Part shown: piece after piece, positions 25,768 through 34,787 of the stretch | How positions within the stretch are numbered: the first letter of the stretch is position 1 | How the letters are laid out: each line of letters opens with the position of its first letter | From: CAYWMD01 sp964458575 | Lineage (GTDB): Bacteria; Verrucomicrobiota; Verrucomicrobiia; Limisphaerales; JADLHS01 | Assembly (NCBI GenBank): GCA_964458575.1 | Contig: CAYWMD010000016.1 | Location: forward strand, 42,938 to 106,937 | DNA: 64,000 nt | Direction: 5' to 3' | Translations under genes and position numbers: made by a program | The notes under the pieces: model-generated | Told to the model about the DNA's origin: nothing | Database searches by the model: none | Seen by the model: the letters and a program-made list of their open reading frames with translations, nothing else

Positions 25768-28209
25768 TCATGGAAGTCCGGCGTCTGGCTCCGGCGTGAA
25801 CCCGCAGCGTTTCGCCAACGACGGCAGGAACTGGTTGATTTCGGTTTCGAGGATCTCGAGTTTCTTGCGGATCATGTCGGCGCCGTGCGAATTGCCCGGC
25901 GCGGATAGACCGCCGAAGCCGTGATAGAAATCCAGCCGCATGTCGGCCGCCATCACTGAAAGTGACGAGCGGGCATTTGCCTGCTCGTCGCGCAGGATCG
26001 TCCGCCATTGGCCGTAAAGCACTCTGGCCTCCGCTACCCGCTCCGGAGACAGTGGGGTTGCTGTCGCCAGGGCGAGGAGTTGGTCGCGCAGCCGGCAGGA
26101 TTCGTAGTAATTGGCGGTGGTTTGGAAGGTGTGATGAAACCAGCGCAGCGTCGAGACCTCGGCAGCGAAAACTACCGGGTCCGGCTTCGGTGCAAGCGCG
26201 TCGGCCAAATCGATCTCCGCGGCGGCCTTCGCCAGCAAATCCGCCATCCTGCGATAGAACTTGGCGAAGACCGGGACATTCCCTGTTGGCGGCAGGACGA
26301 AACTCGAGCCGCCAACCATCTTGAATTCGTCCGGCAGCGGCGCCGTTGGATCGGCGCACATCGGGTGGGCCGGGCCGAGATAATACGCGCCGCTGAAGTA
26401 AGGGCCGATTTCCGGTGAATGATCCATGGCCTGCGAGGCAAAGCGCCAGGCCTGCCGGAGATGTGGGCCGGCCTTCCTTCCAGCGATGCGGTTGGCGAAC
26501 TGCGCGAGAAAGGTCTCCCGATCCGGCGCCGGCTCCCACCAGAAGTGGCTGAAAACCTCGGCGGTGCTTGCACCCAAAAAAGGAACAAACCACGGGAACA
26601 CCCACACGCCGTCGGCGCCGCTGGTCGCCATCGCTTCCGCCCGTTGCGCCCAGCGATCCATGCTGGGCAGCCCGGGCAACCGCGAAGCCTCGAAAGCCAG
26701 TTCCGGTTCGCTCTTGAAATGGATGGCCACCCCTTGCGCGTGGCAAGCTTGGAGCTGTTGTTGCGCGAGCCTGCCGGGGCCGGGCAGATCAATGCTGTAA
26801 TCCCAAAGGAGCTTTTTGACTCCGTCGGCCTTGGTGAGCGTGTCGTCCTTCACGATATCCGTGAACAGCGCGACGCCGGGCTTGAGATTCGCGATGAAAC
26901 CAAGTTGGGCGGGATCGCCGATGGACCAGACATAGACCGCGGAATAGGGCCAGGCGAGGACTTCGGCTGAGGGATTAACCTGGCGCGCAGCGTCGGCCAG
27001 GCCATTGCACAGGTCCGCCACCACGCGGTCGTGCCCCAGGGCTTCGCAGCGGCGACAGTTCGTGTGGCCTTTCTCCACCTCAAACGGCCGCATGAAGCAA
27101 TGATGAAAATCCTCCCCGCCGATGATGACGCCGACGCCGGCCAAGCCCGGCAGCGATCGAAAAAGTCCTTGGATCGTTTCCGAAAGATACTGCCGGACCA
27201 ACGGTGATTCCGTGCAGAGAATGTGCTTGCCGCGCTTCTGATACCACGTGGTGTCGTCGTACATCAACGCGCCGCGGATGTCGGGGTGCGCCTGGAAGGC
27301 GGGATGATCCGACTCGAAGATCGGGCGCAGATTCAACCACACGTAGTACTTCAGATTGTATTTTCGTGCGCCTTCCGCGTAGCGGTTTATGCGCGCCACG
27401 GCTTCGGGGTTTCGCAGGTTCTTGAGTTCGGGAATGGCTTCGCTGGTGGACAGCGCATAAACGCTGAAGATCCGATCGGGAATGGGCCGGAAACTGCCTT
27501 CGCCTTCCGCGCCGGACAAAACCACACTGTTGTAACCCTGAAACACCAGGTCGCGGTAAGAACCCATCCACGGCACGGCGCCGACCCGCAACGGCACACG
27601 GGGCGTGTAAGTCTGGCGGCCCAATTCCAAAATGGGCGCTTGTCGCAGACCGATCCGGCCGACCAGCTTCACGACGCCGCTGCGCAAACCGTTTACCCCA
27701 TCTCCCTGGATCAGAATGCTTCGACGGTCGGTGGAGATGAGGAAGGACTCCAGAGGTGCATTCGTGGCGCGCATTCCCGTTTCGAGCAAGGTGATCGTCT
27801 TGGGCGCCGCTTTAGCCGGTGCCGTGGCCGGACGTTTCTCGACGATCACGCGCAAGCCCATCCTTTCATTGAGAAAATCCCGGAGATGCCCCGCCATCAA
27901 TTCCGCCAGCGGACTGGCATCGTTGGGCACAACGATTCGCCAGTCCTTGCCAATCATCATCTCATCCTTCGCCGGTTTCGCTTCGGGATCGCGCTGGAAG
28001 CGGGCGAAAAAATCCATGGACAGTTGCGAGAAGGGACTGGCCCGGTAAGCGAGTCTGGCCTCGTGGGGGCGGGAACTGGTTTGCGGCTCTGCGGCTGAAC
28101 CGCGGAACGTGACCAGGCTCACCAGAAGCCCAAGGGAGCCCAACGCAGCCCGGCTCTGAATCACGAACTTCCGGGCGTTGCCAGGTGGATTGAGGGGAGC
28201 GCTATGCAC
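25768..28209 (-). CDS. Secreted putative glycoside hydrolase with GH20/GH67-like N-terminal domain
   Basis: 813 residues, GTG start at 28209, leader AALGSLGLLVSLVTFRGSA. The N-terminal domain (WRIVVPNDASPLAELMAGHL, then RDFLNERMGL, and FLISTDRRSILIQGDGVNGL) matches the small alpha/beta domain that precedes the barrel in GH20 and GH67 enzymes. The barrel follows: RVGAVPWMGSYRDLVFQGYN, YNLKYYVWLNLRPIFESDHP, GVGVIIGGEDFHHCFMRPFE and EVLAWPYSAVYVW. The catalytic Glu is not certain; GGED is one candidate. NCRRCEALGHDRV repeats the Cys pattern of neighbouring proteins. It is the first gene of the island operon. Confidence 0.7.
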   Translation of the reverse strand: MHSAPLNPPGNARKFVIQSRAALGSLGLLVSLVTFRGSAAEPQTSSRPHEARLAYRASPFSQLSMDFFARFQRDPEAKPAKDEMMIGKDWRIVVPNDASPLAELMAGHLRDFLNERMGLRVIVEKRPATAPAKAAPKTITLLETGMRATNAPLESFLISTDRRSILIQGDGVNGLRSGVVKLVGRIGLRQAPILELGRQTYTPRVPLRVGAVPWMGSYRDLVFQGYNSVVLSGAEGEGSFRPIPDRIFSVYALSTSEAIPELKNLRNPEAVARINRYAEGARKYNLKYYVWLNLRPIFESDHPAFQAHPDIRGALMYDDTTWYQKRGKHILCTESPLVRQYLSETIQGLFRSLPGLAGVGVIIGGEDFHHCFMRPFEVEKGHTNCRRCEALGHDRVVADLCNGLADAARQVNPSAEVLAWPYSAVYVWSIGDPAQLGFIANLKPGVALFTDIVKDDTLTKADGVKKLLWDYSIDLPGPGRLAQQQLQACHAQGVAIHFKSEPELAFEASRLPGLPSMDRWAQRAEAMATSGADGVWVFPWFVPFLGASTAEVFSHFWWEPAPDRETFLAQFANRIAGRKAGPHLRQAWRFASQAMDHSPEIGPYFSGAYYLGPAHPMCADPTAPLPDEFKMVGGSSFVLPPTGNVPVFAKFYRRMADLLAKAAAEIDLADALAPKPDPVVFAAEVSTLRWFHHTFQTTANYYESCRLRDQLLALATATPLSPERVAEARVLYGQWRTILRDEQANARSSLSVMAADMRLDFYHGFGGLSAPGNSHGADMIRKKLEILETEINQFLPSLAKRCGFTPEPDAGLP

Positions 28210-28289
28210 AAAATCAACCGGGATCTGGCCGGCGTTGCCGAATTCGCCACCTGGGGGAATGCATTTCTTTTGATTGCATCAACGCGGGT

Positions 28290-29105
28290 TCAATCCTCCA
28301 GATACCAGAACGAATGGACAATTTTGTTGTTGCGCCATTCCCAAAGCTTCTTGAATGACACCCGCTCGGCATGTCCGTCCAGCAGGGTAACATTCGCACC
28401 ACCGCTGTGAACCGTGGGCCGACCGTTGTTGAACGTAAATTCTCCGGCGTAAACCCCGCCGCTGCTGTCCATCATCCCGTCGCCGTCCGCGTCCTTGTCG
28501 AACGCCCAGACCAGTGGCGAGTAAACATAGTGGGTGACGGTGTCCAAATACATCATGGCATCGGCGGGCTTCTTGATACGCGTGCTCGGTATGGGCTTCA
28601 TGTCATTGCCATAGTAGAATGGGCCGGTGAGCGGGCTGCCGAAAAGGCCATAATAGACGCCTACCCAGCAGTTCCACGAGCTCCAACCCGCGACGGCCGG
28701 CCCCGAGAGCGGCGGGGGTCCGACCTGGCCCGCCGGGCATTTGCGGACTTCCGCCGTGTAGGCTTCCATGTTGCCCGGTTCGGCCGCCGCCGCTTTCACG
28801 ACGTAGGGCGCCAGTTTCTGATACCAAAACAGCGTGGTCGGAGTGTAGGGATAAACGTCGCCAAACAGAGGCAGCCGGTCTTCGTTGTCGCCGCCATACA
28901 TCACGGTGGCCAGCCCCCACTGTTTCATGTTCGACAGGCATTGGATGCCCTGCGCCTTGGCTTTGGCCTTGCTCAAAGCTGGCAACAGCATGGCCGCCAG
29001 GATGGCGATAATGGCAATGACCACCAGCAATTCAATCAGCGTGAATCCGCCGGTTTGGGCGGGTGCGCCGCGGTCTTTTCCGGGATGCTGCGTGTTTGAC
29101 TTCAT
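28290..29105 (-). CDS. Prepilin-type N-terminal cleavage/methylation protein with H-X9-DG tail
   Basis: 271 residues. GGFTLIELLVVIAIIAILAA after a 20-residue leader is the type IV pseudopilin signal, and AMLLPALSKAKAKAQGIQCL continues the helix. The C-terminal H-SGGANVTLL-DG gives the H-X9-DG motif. Between them SSWNCWVGVYYGLFGSPL and PADAMMYLDTVTHYVY are typical of the DUF1559-like family. It lies 80 bp upstream of the glycan-island operon in the same direction, so may be expressed with it. In this phylum such pseudopilins often accompany polysaccharide loci; a role in surface display or secretion is speculation. Confidence 0.85.
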   Translation of the reverse strand: MKSNTQHPGKDRGAPAQTGGFTLIELLVVIAIIAILAAMLLPALSKAKAKAQGIQCLSNMKQWGLATVMYGGDNEDRLPLFGDVYPYTPTTLFWYQKLAPYVVKAAAAEPGNMEAYTAEVRKCPAGQVGPPPLSGPAVAGWSSWNCWVGVYYGLFGSPLTGPFYYGNDMKPIPSTRIKKPADAMMYLDTVTHYVYSPLVWAFDKDADGDGMMDSSGGVYAGEFTFNNGRPTVHSGGANVTLLDGHAERVSFKKLWEWRNNKIVHSFWYLED

Positions 29106-29213
29106 GATGCTGCGTGATGCGTAACACGGTCGCCGATTTTCGGCTACCGGCCGGCCGCTGTTCCCTTGTGCGGAAATGCTGGCAACCGGCGCCCGCCGCC
29201 AAGCGAACGTCGG

Positions 29214-30260
29214 CTAGCGGGCGGCCGCCATGTTGTTGCCAATGCCGATCAACACCACGGAAATCAACAGCGTGATGATGCCCAACCACAGATAAACCCG
29301 CGTCCGGCGGTTCACGTGCGCCCACTCCTTCAGCCACAAGCCCCAGAGGTTGCTGAAGATAATGATCGAAGCCATGTGAATGCTCCAACTGGCGAAGTCG
29401 AACTTGCCCATCTTCGTCGTTCCCATGCCGTAGAAGAAGAACTGGCCGTACCACATCAACCCGCTGATGAGCGCCAGGAAATAGTTGAATAGCAGCGTGG
29501 AGGTGGGCCGAAGCGTGAAATCTCCGAAGGTCTTGTTCTTGCGTTTGATGATCAGCACGGAGAAAAAGTTCGTGGTGAAACCGCCCGCCAGCGCGAAGAC
29601 GAAGATCGGGATTGCGCTGAAGACTTTGGAGGTGCCGGCCTTGGTGGCCGCGTCGGCAATCGGATGGCCGGCGTTGATCGCCAGCGCCATGCACGCACTC
29701 ATCACGCCGCCGAAGATGGCGAAGAGCAGTCCCTTGACCGCTGAGAATTCCTTCACGGACGCCTTCTTCTCTTCCTCGGTCAGCAGGCGCTCTTTGAGCA
29801 CGCCGGCGAATCCGCAGCACACGATGCCCGCGACACACACCAGAAAGCCCAGCAGCACGACAAAGCCCGGAACGGTCGTGAACAACATGCCGATCTTGTG
29901 GTCCATCACCGCCGGCACGACGGTGCCGACGATCGCGCACACGCCGAGGCAAATGGACTGGCCCAGCGCCAGACCGAGATAGCGCAAGCCCAGACCGGCC
30001 ATCAATCCGCCGAATCCCCACAACACGCCGTAGCCGTAAGCGCCGAACTTCGCGCCGCTCGGGCTGCCGGAGAGAATGGCCCACAAATCCGGCGTCGTGA
30101 GCAGGCCGCCCACGGTGGGCATCACAATCCACGCGACGAAGCCGAGCGTGATCCAATACGTTTCCCACGCCCATTTCTTGAGCTTGTGCGACGGGACGTA
30201 GAAGCTCGCGGAGGAAAAACCGCCAATCGAGTGCAGGATGATGCCGAGGAGTTGTTCCAT
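29214..30260 (-). CDS. rhaT: L-rhamnose/proton symporter
   Basis: 348 residues, the size of RhaT. The N terminus ILHSIGGFSSASFYVPSHKL, then KKWAWETYWITLGFVAWIV, is the family signature. Ten hydrophobic segments follow, with GLRYLGLALGQSICLGVCAI, then VGTVVPAVM, and late GLMWYGQFFFYGMGTTKMGK. RhaT imports L-rhamnose with protons across the inner membrane. It is the last gene of a minus-strand series starting at 33694 that includes rhaM, which supports rhamnose as the substrate. No rhamnose isomerase, kinase or aldolase is in the window. Confidence 0.95.
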   Translation of the reverse strand: MEQLLGIILHSIGGFSSASFYVPSHKLKKWAWETYWITLGFVAWIVMPTVGGLLTTPDLWAILSGSPSGAKFGAYGYGVLWGFGGLMAGLGLRYLGLALGQSICLGVCAIVGTVVPAVMDHKIGMLFTTVPGFVVLLGFLVCVAGIVCCGFAGVLKERLLTEEEKKASVKEFSAVKGLLFAIFGGVMSACMALAINAGHPIADAATKAGTSKVFSAIPIFVFALAGGFTTNFFSVLIIKRKNKTFGDFTLRPTSTLLFNYFLALISGLMWYGQFFFYGMGTTKMGKFDFASWSIHMASIIIFSNLWGLWLKEWAHVNRRTRVYLWLGIITLLISVVLIGIGNNMAAAR

Positions 30261-30298
30261 AGAATTCGGTTCAATGCATCGGGATGTGGGTCACGAGT

Positions 30299-31243
30299 TC
30301 ACGCCCGGGAAAAATGGGTTTTCACTGCCACGCGCATCTCGCAATTCGGCGCGAGGACGGACGGGCAACCGCCGACGGCTTCAATTTCCATGAAGCCAGC
30401 GGGGTCGCTGTAAACACTGTAACGAACGCCCTGGGCGCTGGGTTTCACGGTTGGCGCTGCATCGCGGATGTCAATGTAGCTGTCCGTCGCCGATAATTTT
30501 CCCGCGCTGCGACGCACCACCAACCCGCGACCGGGATCGCGATATTCAATCCACGGCACGCGCGCGCCGATTCCAATCTGGTAACGCATCGCGCCGTCGG
30601 TGGCCGTGCGGCAATGCGTGCGACGCCACGTGCGCTGCGAATCGCTCGGCTCGGCGTAAAGATCCCAGACGTCGAACTTGCTCCGGCACGGGAAAATCAC
30701 TTCGCAGCCGGGGCCGCTGTCGAATTGGCAGAGCGTCCAGGGTGCGAGCAGGCATTCGCTCCGGCGCAACGCGGCGCTGCCAATGTAAGTGATGCTTTCC
30801 ACCGTCCGCACGGTGACGGCAGCTTTGCCCGGCGTCACCGCCACGGAGCGTTTGAAGAGCGTCGGGATGCCGCGGCCTTGGGCGTTGATCAAATCCACTT
30901 CCGCCACAACTTCCGCGCTGCGTTGTGAGGCCTTGGTGACGAGATAGCGCGCGGCGCGCAATCCCGGCGTCACCCGCCACGCGCCGGTCGAGTATTGATA
31001 GCCGAGCGATGTGCCTTCCGGCGCGGGCCAGAGTCCGTCGCCGCCGGGATTCAAATAAACCTTCTGCGTGCTCTGTCCCGCGATGGCTTCGAGGTTCACG
31101 CGATTCAACACTTCACCGTCGAGCACGGTGTAAAGGCGGCCTTCCAGATCGAGCGCGATGATCACGCCCGCGCGCAAATTGCCGACGAGATGCACGCGTT
31201 TGCCCGCGCGCTCAAAGGCCTGCAATACCTGGGTGGCTTTCAT
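30299..31243 (-). CDS. Mutarotase-like protein (DUF6786-like)
   Basis: 314 residues with no signal peptide. MKATQVLQAFERAGKRVHLV is followed by beta-rich sequence: AGVIIALDLEGRLYTVLDGE, EGTSLGYQYSTGAWRV, SITYIGSAALRRSECLLAPW, TLCQFDSGPGCEVIFPC and YSVYSDPAGFMEIEAVG. The last two segments resemble the beta-sandwich of aldose-1-epimerase-like proteins. DUF6786 is my best match by memory. It sits between rhaM and rhaT, so a role in binding or epimerising rhamnose or an oligosaccharide is plausible. Catalytic residues are not identified. Confidence 0.65.
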   Translation of the reverse strand: MKATQVLQAFERAGKRVHLVGNLRAGVIIALDLEGRLYTVLDGEVLNRVNLEAIAGQSTQKVYLNPGGDGLWPAPEGTSLGYQYSTGAWRVTPGLRAARYLVTKASQRSAEVVAEVDLINAQGRGIPTLFKRSVAVTPGKAAVTVRTVESITYIGSAALRRSECLLAPWTLCQFDSGPGCEVIFPCRSKFDVWDLYAEPSDSQRTWRRTHCRTATDGAMRYQIGIGARVPWIEYRDPGRGLVVRRSAGKLSATDSYIDIRDAAPTVKPSAQGVRYSVYSDPAGFMEIEAVGGCPSVLAPNCEMRVAVKTHFSRA

Positions 31244-31258
31244 CAGTACGGTTGGGTT

Positions 31259-31579
31259 TCAATCCAGACGAAAAACTTCGCGCAGCGTGATCTCCTTCGC
31301 CTTCGGGCTGTCCGGTCGCTCGCAAACCAGCACGTCCGTCATGTGCCGCCACCAGCGCTGGCAGACGGCGGACTCCGCGAGCCGCGCGAACAACTTTTCG
31401 TCGGCGACCTCGAGCGAACCGTAGAGTTCGCCGGTGTCCTCGCGCAGAAAAATGGAATAGCGACTGACGCCGTGCGCCTTGAGTTCCGCGGCCAGTTCCG
31501 GCCAGATGGGATTGTGCCGGCGTTCGTATTCCGCCGCCATGCCGGGCTTGACCTGGATCACGAAGGCTTTGCGGACCAT
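31259..31579 (-). CDS. rhaM: L-rhamnose mutarotase
   Basis: 106 residues from ATG 31579; a TTG two codons upstream overlaps the preceding stop. The small ferredoxin-like fold is well matched: MVRKAFVIQVKPGMAAEYER, RRHNPIWPELAAELKAHGVS, RYSIFLREDTGELYGSLEV and AVCQRWWRHMTDVL. The His of RRHNPIWPEL and the WW pair of CQRWWRHM are family hallmarks. RhaM interconverts alpha- and beta-L-rhamnose so that the isomerase gets its preferred anomer. It follows the deacetylase gene with no gap, which ties that gene to rhamnose-containing glycans. Confidence 0.93.
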   Translation of the reverse strand: MVRKAFVIQVKPGMAAEYERRHNPIWPELAAELKAHGVSRYSIFLREDTGELYGSLEVADEKLFARLAESAVCQRWWRHMTDVLVCERPDSPKAKEITLREVFRLD

Positions 31580-31581
31580 GA

Positions 31582-32520
31582 TCAATTGCGCGCCTGATGT
31601 TCCGCCGCCAGATCAATGGCCGTGAGGAAGCGGCCGCCGCGTTGCCGCAGCAAGGTGAGCACGCGATCCAGTTCCCTCACCGCGCGCGGTCCGCAATTCT
31701 TCACGATGAACGGCAGGGTCTTCACACTGCACTCGCCGAAGTCGAGCGCGCCTTGCGGCATGGTATGAAATTCCCACGGATGCAGGTAGAAACAGAGCAC
31801 GGGTCGCTGCCCGCGCGCCGAAACGAATTCCAGAAAACTCTCCGCCTTTTCCATCAGTGCCGCCGCGGATTTGGTGCGGAAGAGCGGCCACTGATCGCGG
31901 TCGCGTTGATACGGATCATTGCTCTTCATGCTGAGGTCGCAGAAGTTGGGAATCTCCAGAATCCGCAGTCGCCCCGGACGCGTCCAATCTTTCGCCGAAG
32001 GATGATACGGCACGAATGGTTTCTGGTAGAAATACAGCGGGAACGAAGCGTCGGTCTGGTAGCCGAGCTTTTCGAGCACGTTGATGACATTCGTGCTGCC
32101 CCAGAGCCGGGGACAACGAAAACTCACCGGCTGTTCGCCGCTGGCCTGCTTGATGATGTCGGTGGCGATGCGCAATCGGCCTTCGACTTCCGAGGGCAGA
32201 ATCGGCCAGTTGTTCGGCAGCGGGAACAGCGGGTCGCCCAACGTTTCGTGAAACAGCCCGTGGCAGCCAGTTTCGTGTCCGGCATCGCGCACCTTGCGAA
32301 CCATTGCGGGATTGTTTTCCGCCGCGTGCCCGGTCCAGTAAAACGTCGCGCGAATCCCGTGCCGCTTCAGCAGGCGGAGGATGTGCGGCGTGCCGTGTTT
32401 GACGCCTTCGTAAAACGGCGTGAACGAACCGATGTCCGTCTCCATGTCGAACCCGAGCACGACATCGAAGCTGGTGTTCGCGCGGTCGGCGGATCGAGCG
32501 GAGGATTTCATTTTGCGCAT
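31582..32520 (-). CDS. Polysaccharide deacetylase family protein
   Basis: 312 residues from ATG 32520, 4 bp after the stop of the M24 gene. NodB homology shows in VVLGFDMETDIGSFTPFYEG (motif 1, Asp then Glu in place of the usual DD), RATFYWTGHAAENNPAMV, GHETGCHGLFHETLGD (motif 2, H-x3-H) and RCPRLWGSTNVINVL. The FDMET form is shared with PuuE-like members that act on small amides. There is no signal peptide, so it is cytoplasmic, unlike peptidoglycan or xylan deacetylases. Its place between a creatinase-like gene and rhaM suggests a small sugar or amide substrate; this is an inference. Confidence 0.85.
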   Translation of the reverse strand: MRKMKSSARSADRANTSFDVVLGFDMETDIGSFTPFYEGVKHGTPHILRLLKRHGIRATFYWTGHAAENNPAMVRKVRDAGHETGCHGLFHETLGDPLFPLPNNWPILPSEVEGRLRIATDIIKQASGEQPVSFRCPRLWGSTNVINVLEKLGYQTDASFPLYFYQKPFVPYHPSAKDWTRPGRLRILEIPNFCDLSMKSNDPYQRDRDQWPLFRTKSAAALMEKAESFLEFVSARGQRPVLCFYLHPWEFHTMPQGALDFGECSVKTLPFIVKNCGPRAVRELDRVLTLLRQRGGRFLTAIDLAAEHQARN

Positions 32521-32524
32521 AGGC

Positions 32525-33694
32525 TTAATCTTCCGTGAGCAGTTTGTCCATCTTGGCGCTGAACGGCACCGGACCTTTGGCGGTGATTTCGTAACCGGTC
32601 TCGATCCGCACACCGTTCCATTCCGGATGACCGAAGAAACTCACGTCAATGCACACCGCCATGCCGGGCTTGAGCACATCGTGACTGTGCGGGCCGAAGA
32701 ACGGCGATTCCGCTTCGTGCAAACCGATCGTGTGCGCGAACGGGCAGACGAGATACTTCGAGAGTTCGTGCTTGGCGAAATACGCCCGCGCCGGCGCGTC
32801 AATTTCCTTGCCGACCTTGCCCGGCTGCAATTGCGCCTTAGTCAATCGAAACGCTTCCTTGAGATGCCGCATGCAAACGAGCTGGCGCTCGGTGTACTTG
32901 CCGTTGACCGGAATCGAGTCGCCGACCACGCCGGCATAACCGGAAACTTTCGGCGCAATGCCGATCATCACCAGCTCGCCCGCCTGCAACTTTTTGGAAC
33001 TGGCGGTCGGCACGACGGCATTGGAACGCACGCCACTGCCCACGATGGCGCTGAAGCCAAACCCGCTCGCGCCGCGACTGCGCACCGCGTATTCGCCGGC
33101 GGCCGCCACCTGAATTTCTGATGCGCCCAGCTTGATCTCCGCCTTCATCGCGTCATACGCGAAGTCCGCCAGCCCAAACGCCGCGCGAATCTGCGAGCGT
33201 TCCCAATCCGATTTGTCGAAGCGCAACGCAACGTAATCGCCGGTGATGTCCACCAGTTCCGCGCCGGTGAAGCCGCTGGTGATCTGCTTGTGGCAATCCG
33301 CCGGCATGCGCCCAGCGCCGACCAACCCGACCCGGCGAACGCTACCCAACTCAGCGTTCAGTTCCGCGAACAGCTTCGGGAAATCAATGATGGTGGCATT
33401 GGGATATTCCTCATCCGGTACCATGAACACGGGGAAGTTGCGCGTCTCGGTGATGGTGCTATCGAGCTTGGCGAACGGTTCGCTCTCCGGGCCGCCGAGC
33501 AGGCGCGGCTGGCCGGTGCGGGGAATCAGCACCGCGCCGCTCTCGAACTGCGGACACCAGCCGGTGAGATACCAGCCGTTGCCGATGTTGAATTCGTCGT
33601 AGTAAACCAGCGCGATGTCGAGGTTTTTGGCTTGAAGCAATTGCTTCACTTGCGCGATCCGCTTTTCGCTTTCGGCTTTTTCAAGGTAAGGCAT
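32525..33694 (-). CDS. M24 (creatinase/Xaa-Pro peptidase fold) protein with degraded metal site
   Basis: 389 residues with a creatinase N domain (FNIGNGWYLTGWCPQFESGA) and a pita-bread C domain (GFGFSAIVGSGVRSNAVVPT, HTIGLHEAESPFFGPHSHD, and WNGVRIETGYEITAKG). In metal-dependent M24 enzymes five ligands D, D, H, E, E are conserved. Here the segment MIGIAPKVSGYAGVVGDS has neither Asp in place, and the first Glu is replaced in VCIDVSFFG; only the His of FAHTIGLHE and the Glu of RIETG remain. This is the state of metal-free creatinase-type amidinohydrolases. It heads the operon with the deacetylase, rhaM and rhaT. Confidence 0.85.
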   Translation of the reverse strand: MPYLEKAESEKRIAQVKQLLQAKNLDIALVYYDEFNIGNGWYLTGWCPQFESGAVLIPRTGQPRLLGGPESEPFAKLDSTITETRNFPVFMVPDEEYPNATIIDFPKLFAELNAELGSVRRVGLVGAGRMPADCHKQITSGFTGAELVDITGDYVALRFDKSDWERSQIRAAFGLADFAYDAMKAEIKLGASEIQVAAAGEYAVRSRGASGFGFSAIVGSGVRSNAVVPTASSKKLQAGELVMIGIAPKVSGYAGVVGDSIPVNGKYTERQLVCMRHLKEAFRLTKAQLQPGKVGKEIDAPARAYFAKHELSKYLVCPFAHTIGLHEAESPFFGPHSHDVLKPGMAVCIDVSFFGHPEWNGVRIETGYEITAKGPVPFSAKMDKLLTED

Positions 33695-33788
33695 GGTCAG
33701 ATTCTCCCGAAATGTTGGTACATGTTGATATCAGTTTTAGTCCGACCGAGTTTATGCCAGTCGCCTGCGTCCGGCTACTGGCGAAATC

Positions 33789-34784
33789 CTACTTTTTTGT
33801 GCTGGCGTGCTGCCGGCGGTATTCCGTGGGTGACAGACCCGTCGCCTGGCGGAAGACGTGATTGAAGTGGCTGAGGTTGCCAAAACCCACCTGGAACGCG
33901 GTTTCGCTGATGCGCAGCTGGGAGTTGATGAGGTAGAACTCAGCCCATTTCACACGCACCATGTTGAGGTAGGCGGTTACGGTCATGCCGACCTGTGCCT
34001 TGAACACATGCGCCAGGCGGGACACGCTCAGGCCCGCGACATTGGCCAGTGCCGGCAGGGTCAAGGACTCCGCGTAGTGGGACTCGATGAAATCCAGCGC
34101 CTTGGACAAGGGCTGATGCAGCACCACGGTCTTCAACGTCTGCAATCTTTGATTGCCGATCAATTCGGCAATCATCTGGATGAGATCAATGATCGCGGTC
34201 ACCCGCGGGCGTTCAAGTACCGGCAGTTTGAAATAGGCTTCGCGGGCCTTGGCGACGTCCACCCCCAATCGGGTCAGGCGTTTCTCGATCCGTTTGAACG
34301 CCGCCTCGGTCGGTTTCTGGTAAAGCAATTGACCGGTGCACAGCAAGCCGACGGCCTTGCCGTTGACGACGATCGGTTTGGTGATGTCCACCAGACCCAG
34401 ATGACAACGGCGCGCGAGACACATGCTGCCCTTAAGGCAGGTGGCGGCGGCATTCTGGTCATCCCGCTCGCAAGCCAGCCGCCCGAGAGGCGTGCTGTTC
34501 ACCAGCGTGCAAAACGGGGTGAACAGCCGATGCGCCCGTAAAATGTTGGAGGAACGCATCCGCAGGTCCACAAAATCGAACGGCAGTCCCGTCAGCAGAT
34601 GGAGGTCCTGCTGGAACGACTTCAAAATCCCGAATTGTTCGATGGCATGGAAAAAAGAGAGTTGATCGCCACCGAGCGCCGGTTTCATTCCCGCGGCCGG
34701 CTTTTCGGTGGCCGCCGGTGATGGTTCGCTGACGGATCTCCCGGAATCGTGTGCTGTCGTTTTCGGTTCGAACCGCATGTGCAT
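33789..34784 (-). CDS. AraC-family regulator with PocR sensory domain
   Basis: 331 residues. The N-terminal half is a PocR-type ligand-binding domain: LTGLPFDFVDLRMRSSNIL, FTPFCTLVNSTPLGRLACER, MCLARRCHLGLVDITKPIVV and NGKAVGLLCTGQLLYQKP. It has the conserved Cys residues that bind a metal or small ligand. The C-terminal AraC domain has two HTHs: SLTLPALANVAGLSVSRLA, then HVFKAQVGM, and ISETAFQVGFGNLSHFNHVF with GLSPTEYRRQH. It is probably an activator of the divergent-in-function operon downstream (33694->29214), starting 94 bp from its stop. It follows the EamA gene by 3 bp. The ligand is unknown; a sugar is likely. Confidence 0.92.
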   Translation of the reverse strand: MHMRFEPKTTAHDSGRSVSEPSPAATEKPAAGMKPALGGDQLSFFHAIEQFGILKSFQQDLHLLTGLPFDFVDLRMRSSNILRAHRLFTPFCTLVNSTPLGRLACERDDQNAAATCLKGSMCLARRCHLGLVDITKPIVVNGKAVGLLCTGQLLYQKPTEAAFKRIEKRLTRLGVDVAKAREAYFKLPVLERPRVTAIIDLIQMIAELIGNQRLQTLKTVVLHQPLSKALDFIESHYAESLTLPALANVAGLSVSRLAHVFKAQVGMTVTAYLNMVRVKWAEFYLINSQLRISETAFQVGFGNLSHFNHVFRQATGLSPTEYRRQHASTKK

Positions 34785-34787
34785 GTC

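Noticed and set aside
25715..26746. Upstream extension of the DUF1080 frame to 611 residues
   Set aside because: It overlaps the 813-residue protein in another frame; DUF1080 with its signal peptide starts at 25714.
32525..33694. Xaa-Pro aminopeptidase
   Set aside because: Metal-ligand positions are substituted, so a classical metallo-aminopeptidase call is not supported.
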